Shown here piece by piece: positions 1 through 10,634 of a stretch of 64,000 nucleotides of DNA; the stretch's first letter is position 1, and each line of letters starts with the position of its first letter. Location of the stretch: positions 27,200-91,199 of the forward strand of contig JAHLKH010000111.1 of assembly GCA_025526915.1 (NCBI GenBank), in the 5' to 3' direction. The stretch is from Entophlyctis helioformis (lineage: Eukaryota > Chytridiomycota > Chytridiomycetes > Chytridiales > Chytriomycetaceae). The notes beneath the pieces are model-generated. The model was not told the DNA's origin. It worked only from the letters and a program-made list of their open reading frames with translations, and ran no database searches. A program made the position numbers and the translations under genes.

Positions 1-281
1 ACTTGAGTGCCATAACTGAGGCCTCGAATGACCTGCGATGGATTCGATGCGTTGACCATGCGCGTGCGGTGATCGAGCGTGGCCAGCTGGAACGACACAA
101 ACGATACGACACAGATACAGGTGACAATGGTCGTCGCGGTCATGACGGTCACCTTGAGCGTGCGCGCACTGGACACGAGGATCATGATGGCGCAGCCAGC
201 CTCATACAGCCCAAAGAAGCAGAACGCAAACGAGACGGGCACGAAAGCGCGGACAGTCTCGGTGGCATCAGGGTCGCTCAT
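1..281 (-). CDS. seven-helix membrane protein, paralogue 1 (cut by window edge)
   Basis: This is the first exon of a gene that runs off the left edge of the window. The ATG at 281 opens MSDPDATETVRAFVPVSFAF, followed by a first membrane helix with the motif FCFFGLYE and a second helix ending in QLATLDHRTRM. Both motifs recur in the four genes to the right, so this is one of five tandem paralogues on the same strand. Only about 93 residues (two helices) are visible. I do not recognise the family. The whole-family layout of seven helices is inferred from the complete neighbours, and a receptor or transporter-like role is only a possibility. Confidence 0.7.
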   Translation of the reverse strand, partial: MSDPDATETVRAFVPVSFAFCFFGLYEAGCAIMILVSSARTLKVTVMTATTIVTCICVVSFVSFQLATLDHRTRMVNASNPSQVIRGLSYGTQ

Positions 282-634
282 GGCGTGTAGTCGGCGATAG
301 TCAATCAACGATTGTGGCTCAGACAATGGCGTTCAGACTGCATAACTTAAGAATTGTATGCAAAAGCAAGTATGAGTCACGTGGTCTTGGCGGCCGAATA
401 CAACGAGAGGCGTTGGCAAGTCGCCAGCAAGAGTATTTTTGAGGCGAACCACCTTGCTGGTCAGACGATCACCGTGGCGTTCTGAGCGGCATCTGGCGAT
501 GTCACCATTGCCGCTTGTGCTTTGGATCTGATTGGAGATCACTGTTTCATTCGACTCAATCAGTTGGATATCATCGCCCTGCACATGGGCGTGCCTCGCC
601 CAGCCCGCCAACGGACCACCGCTTGCGAAAATGC
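282..634. other. intergenic spacer between 7TM paralogues 1 and 2
   Basis: About 350 bases containing the 5' flank of paralogue 1 and the 3' flank of paralogue 2. I see no convincing gene or repeat here; short open frames in it lack recognisable features. Confidence 0.5.
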
Positions 635-2365
635 CTAGCCGAGCATCATTTGAGGCTTATCGTCATCAGATTGCGGATCGCTGTCGTTGCCAACAAGGTG
701 TTGGGCAGCAGGCTCGTGCACGACTGACTGGCGCTCTTCCATCCTCCCTTGCTCGGCTTGTCCCGCCGACCGTACTGCGAGCGAGAGAAGCGGGATCGTG
801 GGTGGCGGTGACTGCGAGGGTCCGGTCGAAGACAGGGTGGTGCGCTTGCGGTTGGCGAGGCTGTGCTGAGAGAGCATCTCTTTGGCCGTGTTGAATCCAA
901 ACGAGACGAGCGCGGCAATCTCGAGACCAAACAGCCACGAGTGGATGACTGGGGGGTAGGTGTGAGAGTGGGTTGGGATCAGCAGCATGCGTAATGGCAA
1001 GCAGATCGTCAGCAAGCATGCCATGCTGCCTGCAAGACGCGATAAGCGATGGTCTTACAGTTGAACGAGTTGGCAGCGGCGCTTGTCGAGAACCCAATGA
1101 CAGCCACGAGCATGCCGACCTTGACAGAGCGCAGGATGATGATCATGATGAATCGCTGTGAGTGCCATCACCAACCATGTGTCAGCGTCATGCAGCGGTC
1201 AGGTCAAGATGCCCGTCCTTCTGGCACTCGCCTGACCGTTGTGCTTTGTGATCAGCTCGTAGATGAGCATAAAGAAGCTGACACGCAGACCCTTGGCTAG
1301 TTTGCGCAAGAACCCGGCGCAGCACGAGATGGACATGGCCGACTCGGAAACCGTCGCAAGCATGCCAAACAGACCAAACACCTGATCGCATGCCAGCCAG
1401 TCAGCTAGCCAGCCCGTCTGCACGTGAGCGCCATCGCCCACAGCGCCACCACCACCCCCGAGTATTCGCCTCTCACCGTCAAGTACGTCCTTGTCGCAAC
1501 GTTGTTCATGTACACAAGGTAGGCACCCATCGAGCCAACCGTAATGTCAAAGAGAATCGTGAAGACGGCAAGGATGCGCACGGCGAGGTAAAACTTGCCC
1601 TTTGGCTGCACCGCCATCGGCGCGTGTGTTCACATTCCATGAAAACTGTTAGCCCGACTGCCAACCCGGGAGAATGGCGGACAATAGCCGGGGACGGATG
1701 TGGCACACGGTAACGGGACGCGACAGATGGGAAACGCGGCCGAAAAGCACGCGCGACAGGACACGAGAAACAAAAACGACCCAAAAGCAGACGTGCTTAC
1801 GTTGTACAGAGCCTGGACCATAGCCACTAGCGAGCGCGGGGCCGGCCAGAAAAAGGCATGCAGGCTACCGGTCAGCACCGCGGCAGTCTGTCGCCCTTGC
1901 TCCACGGAAGCAGCAGCATGTACAGGCGAGGCGATAGCACAAGCCACTCCAGACGTCGCCAACTTACGCGACATGTAGCACAAGCCCAGCTCGGTCAACG
2001 GGATAAGTGCATTGACGCCATAGCTGATGCGCATGATGTACTGCGACATGGCACGGGCGTCGGTCATGCGCGAACGGTGGTCGAGCATGGCAAGCTGGAT
2101 AGACACAAACGACAGCGAGAAGAAGTCGTGAGCAGGGCCGCGCTGTCAAGCGCGTGAGGCGGAGCGTTTTGAGGTGGGTCACAAGCATCATGACCGCCGT
2201 TGACGACTCGTAGAGACCAAAGAAGCAGAAGGCGAACGAGAGCGGGATGCTGGCGCGGGCTGGGTCTGGCGTGTCGATGGGGAAGATGGGGCCGGCTGTC
2301 GGTGGGCCGGGCAGCGTGGTGTTGGGGAAGCCGCCGCCGCCGATACCGCGTGTGGGGTCGCTCAT
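635..2365 (-). CDS. seven-helix membrane protein, paralogue 2 (one probable frameshift)
   Basis: Reading from the ATG at 2365, a Gly/Pro-rich N-terminus precedes helix 1 (FAFCFFGLYESSTAVMML) and helix 2 (SFVSIQLAMLDHRSRM). Helix 3 is ISYGVNALIPLTELGLCYM. Later exons give helix 4 (about 1615-1480), helix 5 (about 1383-1240, GLFGMLATVSESAMSISCC and then the loop KLAKGLRVSFFMLIYELITK), helix 6 (about 1155-1060) and helix 7 (about 953-880, WLFGLEIAALVSFGF). A Ser-rich, charged tail runs to the stop at 635. Intron donors are GTGCGT/GTAAGT type. The frame changes inside exon 1 at the GGG at 2135-2137: removing one base restores the alignment with the paralogues. Topology suggests a 7TM receptor-like protein; the function is unknown. 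Confidence 0.65.
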
Positions 2366-2948
2366 GTCTGAATGTGGCTGCCTGCTGGGTTTGGTGTTAC
2401 AGTAGCGGCTGCCGCGGTGTCGAACGGCAAGGTATGTTGCGCTGTCCGGAATACGACCGTCCTCAACGGCCAGATGTAGAACGACTGAAAGTCACGACGC
2501 GGCGAAACAGTCGTGGACGCGGAGTCTTGAGGACCGCGAATCGCAACACGTCATCGTCGGTTAGGCACCAAACAGGATCCAGCCTGGCCCGGCACAGTTT
2601 GCTCCTCTGTCTTTCTACACAGCCATCGGAAGGGTCAAGTCGGCCAGACGTCGATTGTATTGCGAGAGTTACAATGGGTTGGGTTCACGAGTCCATGCAT
2701 CGGAGAGGATGTGGCCAGGTATCAATAGACCAGATTCATGATGCAAGGCATCTGCTGGATCAGTGCGTCCAGTTGGAGGGGAATCGGATAAATGACAGTA
2801 AACAAAGTCGTTTTGAACGGTGCCGTGTATACATGGTTGAGTGTGCTGCAACAAACGACTTGAAACAGAAACGGACGAGGCATGGACTGACGCAACGTGT
2901 GGTTGGAGTTGGCGTTGGCGTGGTTTACACGATTCGCGACGCGGCTTG
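2366..2948. other. intergenic region between 7TM paralogues 2 and 3
   Basis: About 580 bases, the presumed promoter of paralogue 2 and 3' flank of paralogue 3. Open frames across it look like chance frames in GC-rich DNA. I see no gene. Confidence 0.5.
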
Positions 2949-4158
2949 TTAGCCGTGCATGGGGGCCGATGCCGCCGAGACCGCCGAGCTGGCGCTGACA
3001 AGGCGTTTAGCTACGATGCTGTGATCGCGCACAATCCGCTTGGTCGACTCGAGGCCAAAGGATACAATGGCAGCGAGCTCGAGAGCCAGGAGCCACGCCT
3101 GGGCATCTGCAAGGTCGTTAGCCGTGATCAGACAAGCGATAGCCGCTAAGTGGACATACAGTTGAAAGAAAACAGTATCGGGGATGTGTATCCGCCGGCG
3201 GTCACCAGCTCGCCGATCATCTTGGAGATGCGCAGGATGATGAGAGCGACAAAGCGCTGACCGTTGTGCTTGGTGATCACGTCGTAGACAAGAGCCGACA
3301 GTCTGACGCTGAGGCCCTTGGACAGTTTCTTGAGGAAGCCGATGGAGCACAGAACGACAAATGTCGTCTCTGCGATGGTGTTTCCTGCGATCGCTAGGAC
3401 AAACGCCTGATCCACCAAGTCAGCTCAGTTGCAGATTGCAAGACACGAGGTGCGACGCGGGGATACAAACGGGAGCGCGTGCTCTATGGACGTACCTGTG
3501 TGAACCATGGAGGGATGCTCAAAGCGAGGTGACCGTTGACAGATATAATCCAAAGCAAGACGTGGCTACGTAGAAAAGCGCCGAAATGACTGCCAGCACG
3601 CACATGCTGCGGTAATAGAGTCCTTGCGGCTGATGGAGCGGGCCGTGGGAAACAGATCGGGGCAAGCGGATCGGAGGATAGATTTAGTAAGTCAGAGCGT
3701 ATCGAGACCAACATCCCCGACGGTATACGAATGCTAAACTCACGCTGAAGAGGGCCCGAATCATCGAGACTGTAGGTGGTGCGATGGTGAGCATGGCTTG
3801 GCGATACTCGTGACTGGCAGGAGCGTGCCACAAACTTACGAGTCAACACGTTGACGCTCGTCTGGGCAAGCGGCAATAGTACGTATACAGCCAAATTGAA
3901 CCGCTTGATCTTGGGCGACGGCAGGGCAGCGTTTGCCATGCGGGTGCGATGGTCAAGCGTGGCCAGCTGCAGCGACACATAGGCGAGAACCAGTACGAAC
4001 GAGATGCACGACGTTGTGTAGACGAGGGATGGCCGGGCATAGCGGGCGTTGGTGAGGAGGATCACGAACACGGCACCGAGCTCGTACAGGCCGAAACTGG
4101 CAAACACGAACGAGGGCGGGACGTAAGCGCGGAGCGCGTCGGTCGTGTCGGGGTCCAT
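2949..4158 (-). CDS. seven-helix membrane protein, paralogue 3
   Basis: The ATG at 4158 is chosen over the one at 4188 because its product (MDPDTTDALRAYVPPSF) aligns with the start of paralogue 1 (MSDPDATETVRAFVPVSF). Exon 1 (to about 3840) holds helix 1 with FASFGLYELGAVFVILL and helix 2 ending LATLDHRTRMANA, then helix 3. A second block near 3640-3500 gives helix 4. The exon at about 3418-3150 gives helices 5 and 6 around the family loop LKKLSKGLSVRLSALVYDVI followed by TKHNGQRF. The last exon (about 3136-2949) gives helix 7 and a short tail. The gene is more compact than its neighbours. No family name is recognised. Confidence 0.7.
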
Positions 4159-4312
4159 AACAAGATGCGATAGCAGTGGTGATGCCAAAGAAGATTTGTC
4201 TCAAGAGATTTGTCTCGAGATAGGACTGGGGATCGTTGAATGACATCATCGGACATTTGGGAGGGATCCTTGAGCACTTCATTCACATTCTACGGCATCC
4301 AGCGCGCAAGGG

Positions 4313-5711
4313 TCATGGTAGCATGGACATCATGGACGGCCGCCGACCGTCTGAAGATACAAACGAAGGCCGACGATCAGACACAAACGACGGCCGCCTG
4401 GCTTCTGGCGCGAGCATCATCTCAGGCGCAGGGTGCGCAGCCGTTGCAGGGGTGTGCTGCCCGGTCGTATTAGACGTGGAGCTGTTGTTGTGCGTGTTGT
4501 GGAGCGAGTAGTCGGTGAGCATCTGCTTGGCCGCCTCAAAGGCAAAGGTCATGAGCCCGGCAAGCTCCAGCGGGAACAGCCATGCATGCAGATCTGTTTG
4601 CTCAGCAAGGGCGTCGTCAGAACGTGTATCGTCTGCGGTGTGAGGACATGCGAGCGTGCGGTCGCGACCTACAGTTGAATGACACCGACACAATGCCTGG
4701 CGATGACGCCAGACCAATAAGGACGACGACGGTCTTGAGGGCACGCAGGAGAATGACCACGAGCAAGCGCTGGCCGTTGTGTTTGGTAATGAGGTCGTAG
4801 ATGAGCACGTAGAACTTGACGCGGAGGCCCTTAGACAGCCGTTGCAGGAAGCCAACACAGCACGAGATCGAGAGGGCAGACTCAAAGATGGATGCAATGA
4901 GGCTGATCCACACCATGGCCTGTCGGTTGAGAGACTCGAGTCAGCCACAGCGCATGAATCTGCGGGTGAACCAAGCAGACGCACGGAGAGGTACATGCTG
5001 GTGCCGACCGTGTGGGAATAGTTGAAGTAGATGCCGAGGATGGCGTGTGTTGAATCTGCTGCAATCACGAGAACGGCGAGTGCGCGCACGCTGCGATAAA
5101 AGACGTCGTTTGGCTGCCAGGTCCCGTGCACAGTGTCAGCTAGGCATGCCATCCGTCGCAGGCTCGGCTCATCAGCAGCCGACTCACATTGAAGATGGTG
5201 CCCACGAGCGTGACTGCAGAGAAACGCGGCGGAGATCCAACGGAGCATGCCCGAAACACAGACCCAAACGCGGCGCGGCACAAAGTCGCATGAATGACGG
5301 ATACCAAACACACCAGCTTCAACATGGGAAGGCGCGGATAAACCCACCGCAAATGTAGCACAACCCAGCCTCGACGACGGGCACGAGACCATAGATAAAG
5401 TAGAACAGCATCGTCATGGTCGGCGTGAGCACAGGGCCAAAGTTGGCCGTGCGCACGCGGTAGTCGAGGAACGCAGCGTCGCAGGACGCCAGGGCGAGCG
5501 CAGCCAGGGCGGTGAAGATGGAGATGAAGGTGAGAAGCGTGAGCTTGGCCGAGCGGACGCTGGATGCGATGATGAGGAGCGCCGCGCCGCATTCGTAGAC
5601 GCCAAAGAAGCAGAAGGCGGCGGCTGGGATGATGTACGCGCGGGACGTCTCGGTGCCTAGCTGAAATGGCGGTGGCGGCTGCTGTGGCTGTTGTGGCGGC
5701 TGCTGGGCCAT
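4313..5711 (-). CDS. seven-helix membrane protein, paralogue 4, with repeated RRPS tail
   Basis: The start at 5711 (MAQQPPQQPQQPPPPFQL) gives a Gln/Pro-rich N-terminus. Helix 1 (FCFFGVYECGAALLIIA), helix 2 ending in FLDYRVRTANF and helix 3 (FYFIYGLVPVVEAGLCYI) follow. Further exons give helix 4 (about 5115-4970), helices 5 and 6 (about 4917-4675, with GFLQRLSKGLRVKFYVLIYD and then LITKHNGQRL) and helix 7 (about 4600-4520). The cytoplasmic-looking tail contains three basic-basic-Pro-Ser motifs within about 30 residues (RRPSFVSDRRPSFVSSDG, then RRPSMMSM) just before the stop at 4313. These match the PKA consensus R-R-x-S. Tail phosphorylation of a 7TM receptor is a natural but unproved reading. 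Confidence 0.7.
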
Positions 5712-6234
5712 GGACCACGTTTCCAGCCTGCTTGTCACGCTTGTGTCGTCTGCCTGAGCCGGGTCGTCCGGCTTGCTGTTGTCTGTGTTGTTGTGCGAAA
5801 GGCTTTGTTGTCTGACGTAGCAACAACTTCCGCTCCACTGTTCAGGCACAGGGGTCGACAGTCGCCGAGGCCGAGCCTGATCAGTTTATCTTGGGCGACC
5901 CAATCGGCCCAGACGCGTGTTGCAGCCTCGCCGAGATCACAAAACTCCGCTTGCCAGGATTTGTGGAATGCCATCGTGCCACATTACATGCCGATTGGAT
6001 TGTGGGTCCAGCTGAACGGTCCACCATCGTGGCTCTGCCAAGCACTCCTTCCGGCAAGGAGAGCATCGTCCAGATCGGGCATCCACCAATTCGACCCAAC
6101 AGACCCAAAGCCAACAAGGCAGGTAGCTGGCACTCGTTGGTGTTGCCCACTGCTCTTCCATACAGACTGCAGACTCGTAACGTCCATCGTAAACACAATT
6201 CACTCAAGGATACAAGGATACACTGCAGCAGTGG
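5712..6234. other. intergenic region between 7TM paralogues 4 and 5
   Basis: About 520 bases, the promoter side of paralogue 4 and the 3' flank of paralogue 5. It has no recognisable gene, RNA or repeat by eye. Confidence 0.45.
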
Positions 6235-7718
6235 CTAAGCAACCGAGCCAGGGATCTGCAGACGAGCGGGCAGCTTATGGTTCTTGTTCTTTGGCGTACT
6301 CGCGGCAGACGACGACTGCGCAGAGCTGAATCCCGTGAACGCATGCTCGTAGACAATGTCCTTGGCCGTGCGGAAGCTCAGTGCAGCATAGGCGTGCAGC
6401 TCGAGCGGAAATATGAATGTCGGCAGATCTGTTTGTTGTCATGGCATGTCCAAGTGAGTGGCGGGCGAATACACAGTCTTGTGGTGGAATGGGATGCGGT
6501 GTGGTGTGGACGTACATGCAAAGCTGCGTGCAAAGGGGTTCAGCGGATCGAACAAGAACCAGACCATGAGCAAGATGGTGGTGAGACGCATCAGGATAAT
6601 GGCAATGAACCGCTGTGATGTGCGCATGCGCGTGTCAGCACGATGGATCACGAATGCAGTGTGTTGAGGCGCGGTTGGCTTACCGTGCCGCCATGGTCAG
6701 AAATGACTTCGTGCAGGATCTGGCGCAGCGTGACGTTGAACCCCTCGGACAGCTTGTACAGGAACCCGACGCAGCACGTGATGGACAGCACAGCTTCAAC
6801 GACGTTGGTCAAGAACCCAGCGCTGCCAAGAATCTGTTTCAAGGAACCGTGTCAGCGCCAGTTGCAAGACAATCATGTGCATGCGAGGCGAGATGGGCGG
6901 CACGTACAGCAAAGAGTTTGCGCGGGACAGCCGGATGGACGGTCGAGTAGAATCCAATCACGGCAATCGTCATGACGCAGAGCATGACCACGGATGCCAT
7001 GATCAAGGAGGAGATTGCCATCGCGCTTCCTCTCTGGAGTGCGATCCGCAAGCAGTCAGCAACGAGCACAGGTCAGGCCACCGACGAGCAAGGGCGTACC
7101 GTGTAAAACACAAACACGAGCGACAGCATCATGTACAGCAGCAGGAGTTTCTGTGCAGCGACACGGTGTCAGCAGGCAGTGCACGCAGCGCACGCAGTCC
7201 ACACAAGACTCACCGTCAAAGGCGTGCACACAAACACGGCGCCTTGCATGCGTTGCTGTGCATGCCATCCCAAGTCAGCCCCCAAACGCTGCACAACCAA
7301 ACACCCGCCCATCCGGATCAGCCCGCATGGCACTCACGACAAAGCTGTCGGGAGCCGGGTACGGCGACACGAAATAGTCGAGCAGCACGGCCTGGAGGCC
7401 CACGAAGACGGCGACAGCAACAACGGTCGCCCAAGCCATGATGTAGCGTCGGGTCACGCGCGGACGGGCCGGTGCAGCCGCTCCTCTGGACAGCAGGGCA
7501 CCGCCACTGCCCGCGCTCCTGTTGGAGCCGGCCGGTCTGGCTGTATCGAAGCGTGAGGTGATGAGCAGCACGATGGCCGAGAACAGCTCGTAGAGGCCCA
7601 GGCCCATGTACATGAGCGAGAAGGTGAGGTAGTGCAGGTTCTGGTCGATGGCGCGGGAAAAGTCGACCGTGTCGCTGTTGTCCACGGCTGCTGGAGTGCT
7701 GTTGGTTGCGGACGACAT
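6235..7718 (-). CDS. seven-helix membrane protein, paralogue 5 (most divergent)
   Basis: The ATG at 7718 gives a Ser/Thr/Asp-rich N-terminus, then helix 1 (FSLMYMGLGLYELFSAIVLL). The motif GLYE is kept, but the preceding FCFF is changed. Helix 2 ends LQAVLLDYFVSPYP. Small exons near 7250, 7150-7100 and 7035-6907 give helices 3 and 4. The exon at about 6835-6685 gives helix 5 and the loop GFLYKLSEGFNVTLRQILHE, and the exon at about 6613-6515 gives helix 6. The last exon has helix 7 (FPLELHAYAALSFRTAKDIV) and a Ser-rich tail ending at 6235. It has more introns than the other copies and is the rightmost of the five-gene array. Confidence 0.65.
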
Positions 7719-7980
7719 GGCTGGTATGGACAGGGTGTGGGGCCGAGAGACGGAGCGACGGGTGGCAGGCGGCGGGCGCTTAAGTATGTGCCGAGTGCGT
7801 GCCGAGTGCGAGCAGAGTGCGTCCTGGGGTTGGTGGGCAACGTTGCGCAAACGGCGGCCACGGGTGCAACTGCAAGGGCGTCTGTAAGGGCGGGCGGAAC
7901 CGCAATCCTGAAACACGCGTCGCGCGCACTGCCAAGGGCGACGCCACTCAAGCAGCAGCCACGAGTGCGTTTTGTGCAAC

Positions 7981-8015
7981 CAGAACAGCCAGAACAGCCA
8001 GAACAGCCAGAACAG
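7981..8015. repeat. 9-bp tandem repeat (CAGAACAGC), nearly four copies
   Basis: Nearly four head-to-tail copies of CAGAACAGC lie just 3' of the ankyrin gene that ends at 8034. This is a simple minisatellite in the short spacer at 7719-8033, which otherwise shows no gene. Confidence 0.8.
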
Positions 8016-8033
8016 TTTCCGCGCCTCGTTTGT

Positions 8034-10387
8034 TCATTCGTAGTAGTCATCGTCGTCGTTGTGCTGCTCGTCGGCGCTGTCCACATGCGCACCGTCAAGC
8101 TCAACAAGCCGGCAGAACCCGCGACGGGTCTTGACGATGCGTAACGCATTCGCCTCACAGAACCCGTCGTTGCCGGCAAGGATCTGCCGGGCATAGTCGT
8201 ATCCATGCAGACACGCATTGCGCAGCAGCGCCTTGCGGTTGGCTGCATCCAGCACCTCGATGAGCATGTCTGCAATGTGTCGTTCATCTTCGGTACCTGC
8301 AGCAGCGTTGTCGTCGGCATCACCATCGCCGTCACCATCATCATCGCCGCCGCTGTCGAGAGAGTCGCGGCCAACAATCTTGTCCTTGCCAAGGATCTCA
8401 AACGTCTCGGCATCCAGATCATGAACAACCTTGAGGTGCTTGAGGAGCCAGGCGACAAGAGACCGACGGCCCGACCGCGCAGCCTCGCGCAGGGCAGTGG
8501 GGCTCCAGCTGTCGGGCCGATGCCTGTGCAGCCACTGCACGACGGCGAGATGGCCGTTGCGTGCAGCGCCGCTCATCGCGGCAGGCGTGCATCCCTCGGG
8601 CCGATGAGCGTGCAGCCACTCGACGACAGGAAGATGGCCGGCAGTCGCCGCGCGGTCCATGGCGTCGGTTGTGCATTTTCTCATGCCAAGTTCGGCAAGC
8701 GACTGCACGGCACCGAGTCGGCCGTGCGCAGCGGCCTCGTCCAGTAACTCGACCTGCAGCTGCCTGCTCCCGCGAAACTTGACGAGCCTGGTGGACATGA
8801 GCCATAGGAACACGTGGAGATGGCCGCCAGCCACGGCGCTCTGGATAGCCAGCCGCGTCCACCCTTCGCTGCGGTTGGCGTGCAGCCACTGGACAACATC
8901 CAGATGGCCGTGGCTCGCAGCGCCGTCAATGGCGTCTGTCGTGCATCCCTCGTCTCTGTTGGCGTGCAGCCACTGCACAATGTCCAAATGCCCGGCAGCC
9001 GCCGCATGGTCCATGGCATCAGTCGTGCATCCCTCGACGCGCGTGTCATGCAGCCACTGCACCACAGACAGATGGCCGCCCCTGGCTGCTCCGTCCATGG
9101 CGCGCGTCGTGCACCCCTCGCGCCGACGCTTGTGGAGCCACTGCACGACAGCGAGACGGCCAGCTGAGGCTGCCCAGTCCATGGCTCGCCGGGAGCAGCC
9201 AGCCGCCAGACACTTTGCGTGCAGGAACTGCAGGATTTGCAAATGCCCACGCCGCGCCGCCCAGTCCATCGCGAGCGGCGTCACGGCCGTGCACCCGGCG
9301 CAATGAGCGTCTCGAGCACGCCAGCATGCCCGAGCGCAGCAGCCGCGTCCATGACGGCCATGAGCGAGTCCGGTCGACCCGGCTCGACGCCATCTGCCGG
9401 AATCAGGCGTCGCCCAACATGGACAACGGTCCACTCCTCGACGCGGACAAGGTCGAGGCGGATGAGCCGCCTGAGCAGCCGCGGGAAGCCGTACAGAACG
9501 GCCAGCCGAGCCGCAGCGAGCGGGCGGACATGCAGCCACGCGTCGTCGATCCATCCATGCTGCAGCGCCACGAGCGTCAGACGCATGGGCTCGACGGCTG
9601 CCGGCGCGCGCGTCCAATCCCCGCGTCCAAACAGCCGGTCGTCCTCGAAGAACTGCGCGGCAGGCTTGGACACGGGAGCGAAGCGCCGCATTTTGATCGC
9701 GCCGCTGGGCATGCGCACGGGCCGGAAACAGTGGGCCATGTCCGTGTACTCGTTGAAGCGCGTGCACAGCCGCGCGTACATGTCCAGCGACCGCACGTGG
9801 CGCAGGGCGTCGCCGATGCGCAGGGACGCGTCTGGGAGGAGGTCGAGCGGGCCGGCCCAGTCCAGCTGCAGAGCGTCGCGCCAGATCTCGAGGGGATGGG
9901 GCGGCGGCGGCGGCGGCGTTGCGAGTGATGCGATCGCGGTGGGCGAGGCGGCGTGCAGCCACAGTGTGAGCGGGCCGGCGAGCTGCGCGATGCACAGGCA
10001 GACGCGCGGCGGCAGCGTGTCCCACCACGACATGCCCGGCGGCAGCGCGGCCAGCCTGGACGGCCCGATGTGCACCACGACGCGGCTTGCAAAGCAGTCG
10101 GCGTCGTCTTCGCTCGACTGCGACTGCGTCGATGAAGGCGAGTGCGAGCGGCTGCGCTTTGGCGTGTGCGACGGCGTGTGCCTAGGCGTGTGCTGCCGCT
10201 GTGGCTTCTGTACCGCCCGGCGCCACCTGCTGGACACCACCTCAAAGTCGCTGTCGCTGTCGTCGTCGTCGTCGTTGTCGTTGTGGCCGCCAACGGAATC
10301 GGCTGCGACGCTGCTGCTTGCGGGCACTGCCCGACTGGCGGGAGCGGCTCGAGCCAGATGCAGAAGCAGAGGCAGAGCCAGAGGCAT
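8034..10387 (-). CDS. ankyrin-repeat protein 1 with F-box-like N-domain; frame broken near 9295
   Basis: The ATG at 10387 starts an acidic, Ser/Arg-rich N-terminus. It leads into a domain shared with the three ankyrin genes at 41.8-46.8 kb: LPPRVCLCIAQLAGPLTLWL, later LDWAGPLDLLPDASLRI and MYARLCTRF. About ten ankyrin-type repeats of the pattern GHLxVVQWLHxxRxEGCTxxAMD follow, then an acidic Asp/Gly stretch and a non-repeat C-terminus ending at 8034. The frame carrying the N-domain stops at about 9281 while the repeat frame is open across it. One extra G in the G run at 9294-9296 would join them in mid-repeat, giving the usual GCT motif. This is a frameshifted gene or a base-calling error. 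Its partner is unknown; F-box plus ankyrin proteins are commonly substrate adaptors for SCF ubiquitin ligases (inference). Confidence 0.7.
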
Positions 10388-10634
10388 AGGCCGACCAGAG
10401 CCAGAGTCCAGGCACACGCCGTGCCAGCTGCCACTGCGCCACTGCTGCCACTGTCGCTGCCACCGTCGCTGCTCATGTGCCCGCCTTCAACGGCCGCGTC
10501 CGCCAAGATCTCGGCGTCGGTTGCAAGTCGCGGCAAGGCGAGTGCGGCAAGCCGTTCAAGAGCTGCAGCTTTTCATTCGATCAGGCAGGCAGCCACAGCA
10601 GCCACAAGCAGAGAGACTAGCAGAGCCACGCCGC

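Noticed and set aside
9280..9300. Programmed ribosomal frameshift in ankyrin gene 1
   Set aside because: No slippery heptamer or downstream structure is evident, and similar one-base breaks occur in unrelated genes here, so error or decay is more likely.
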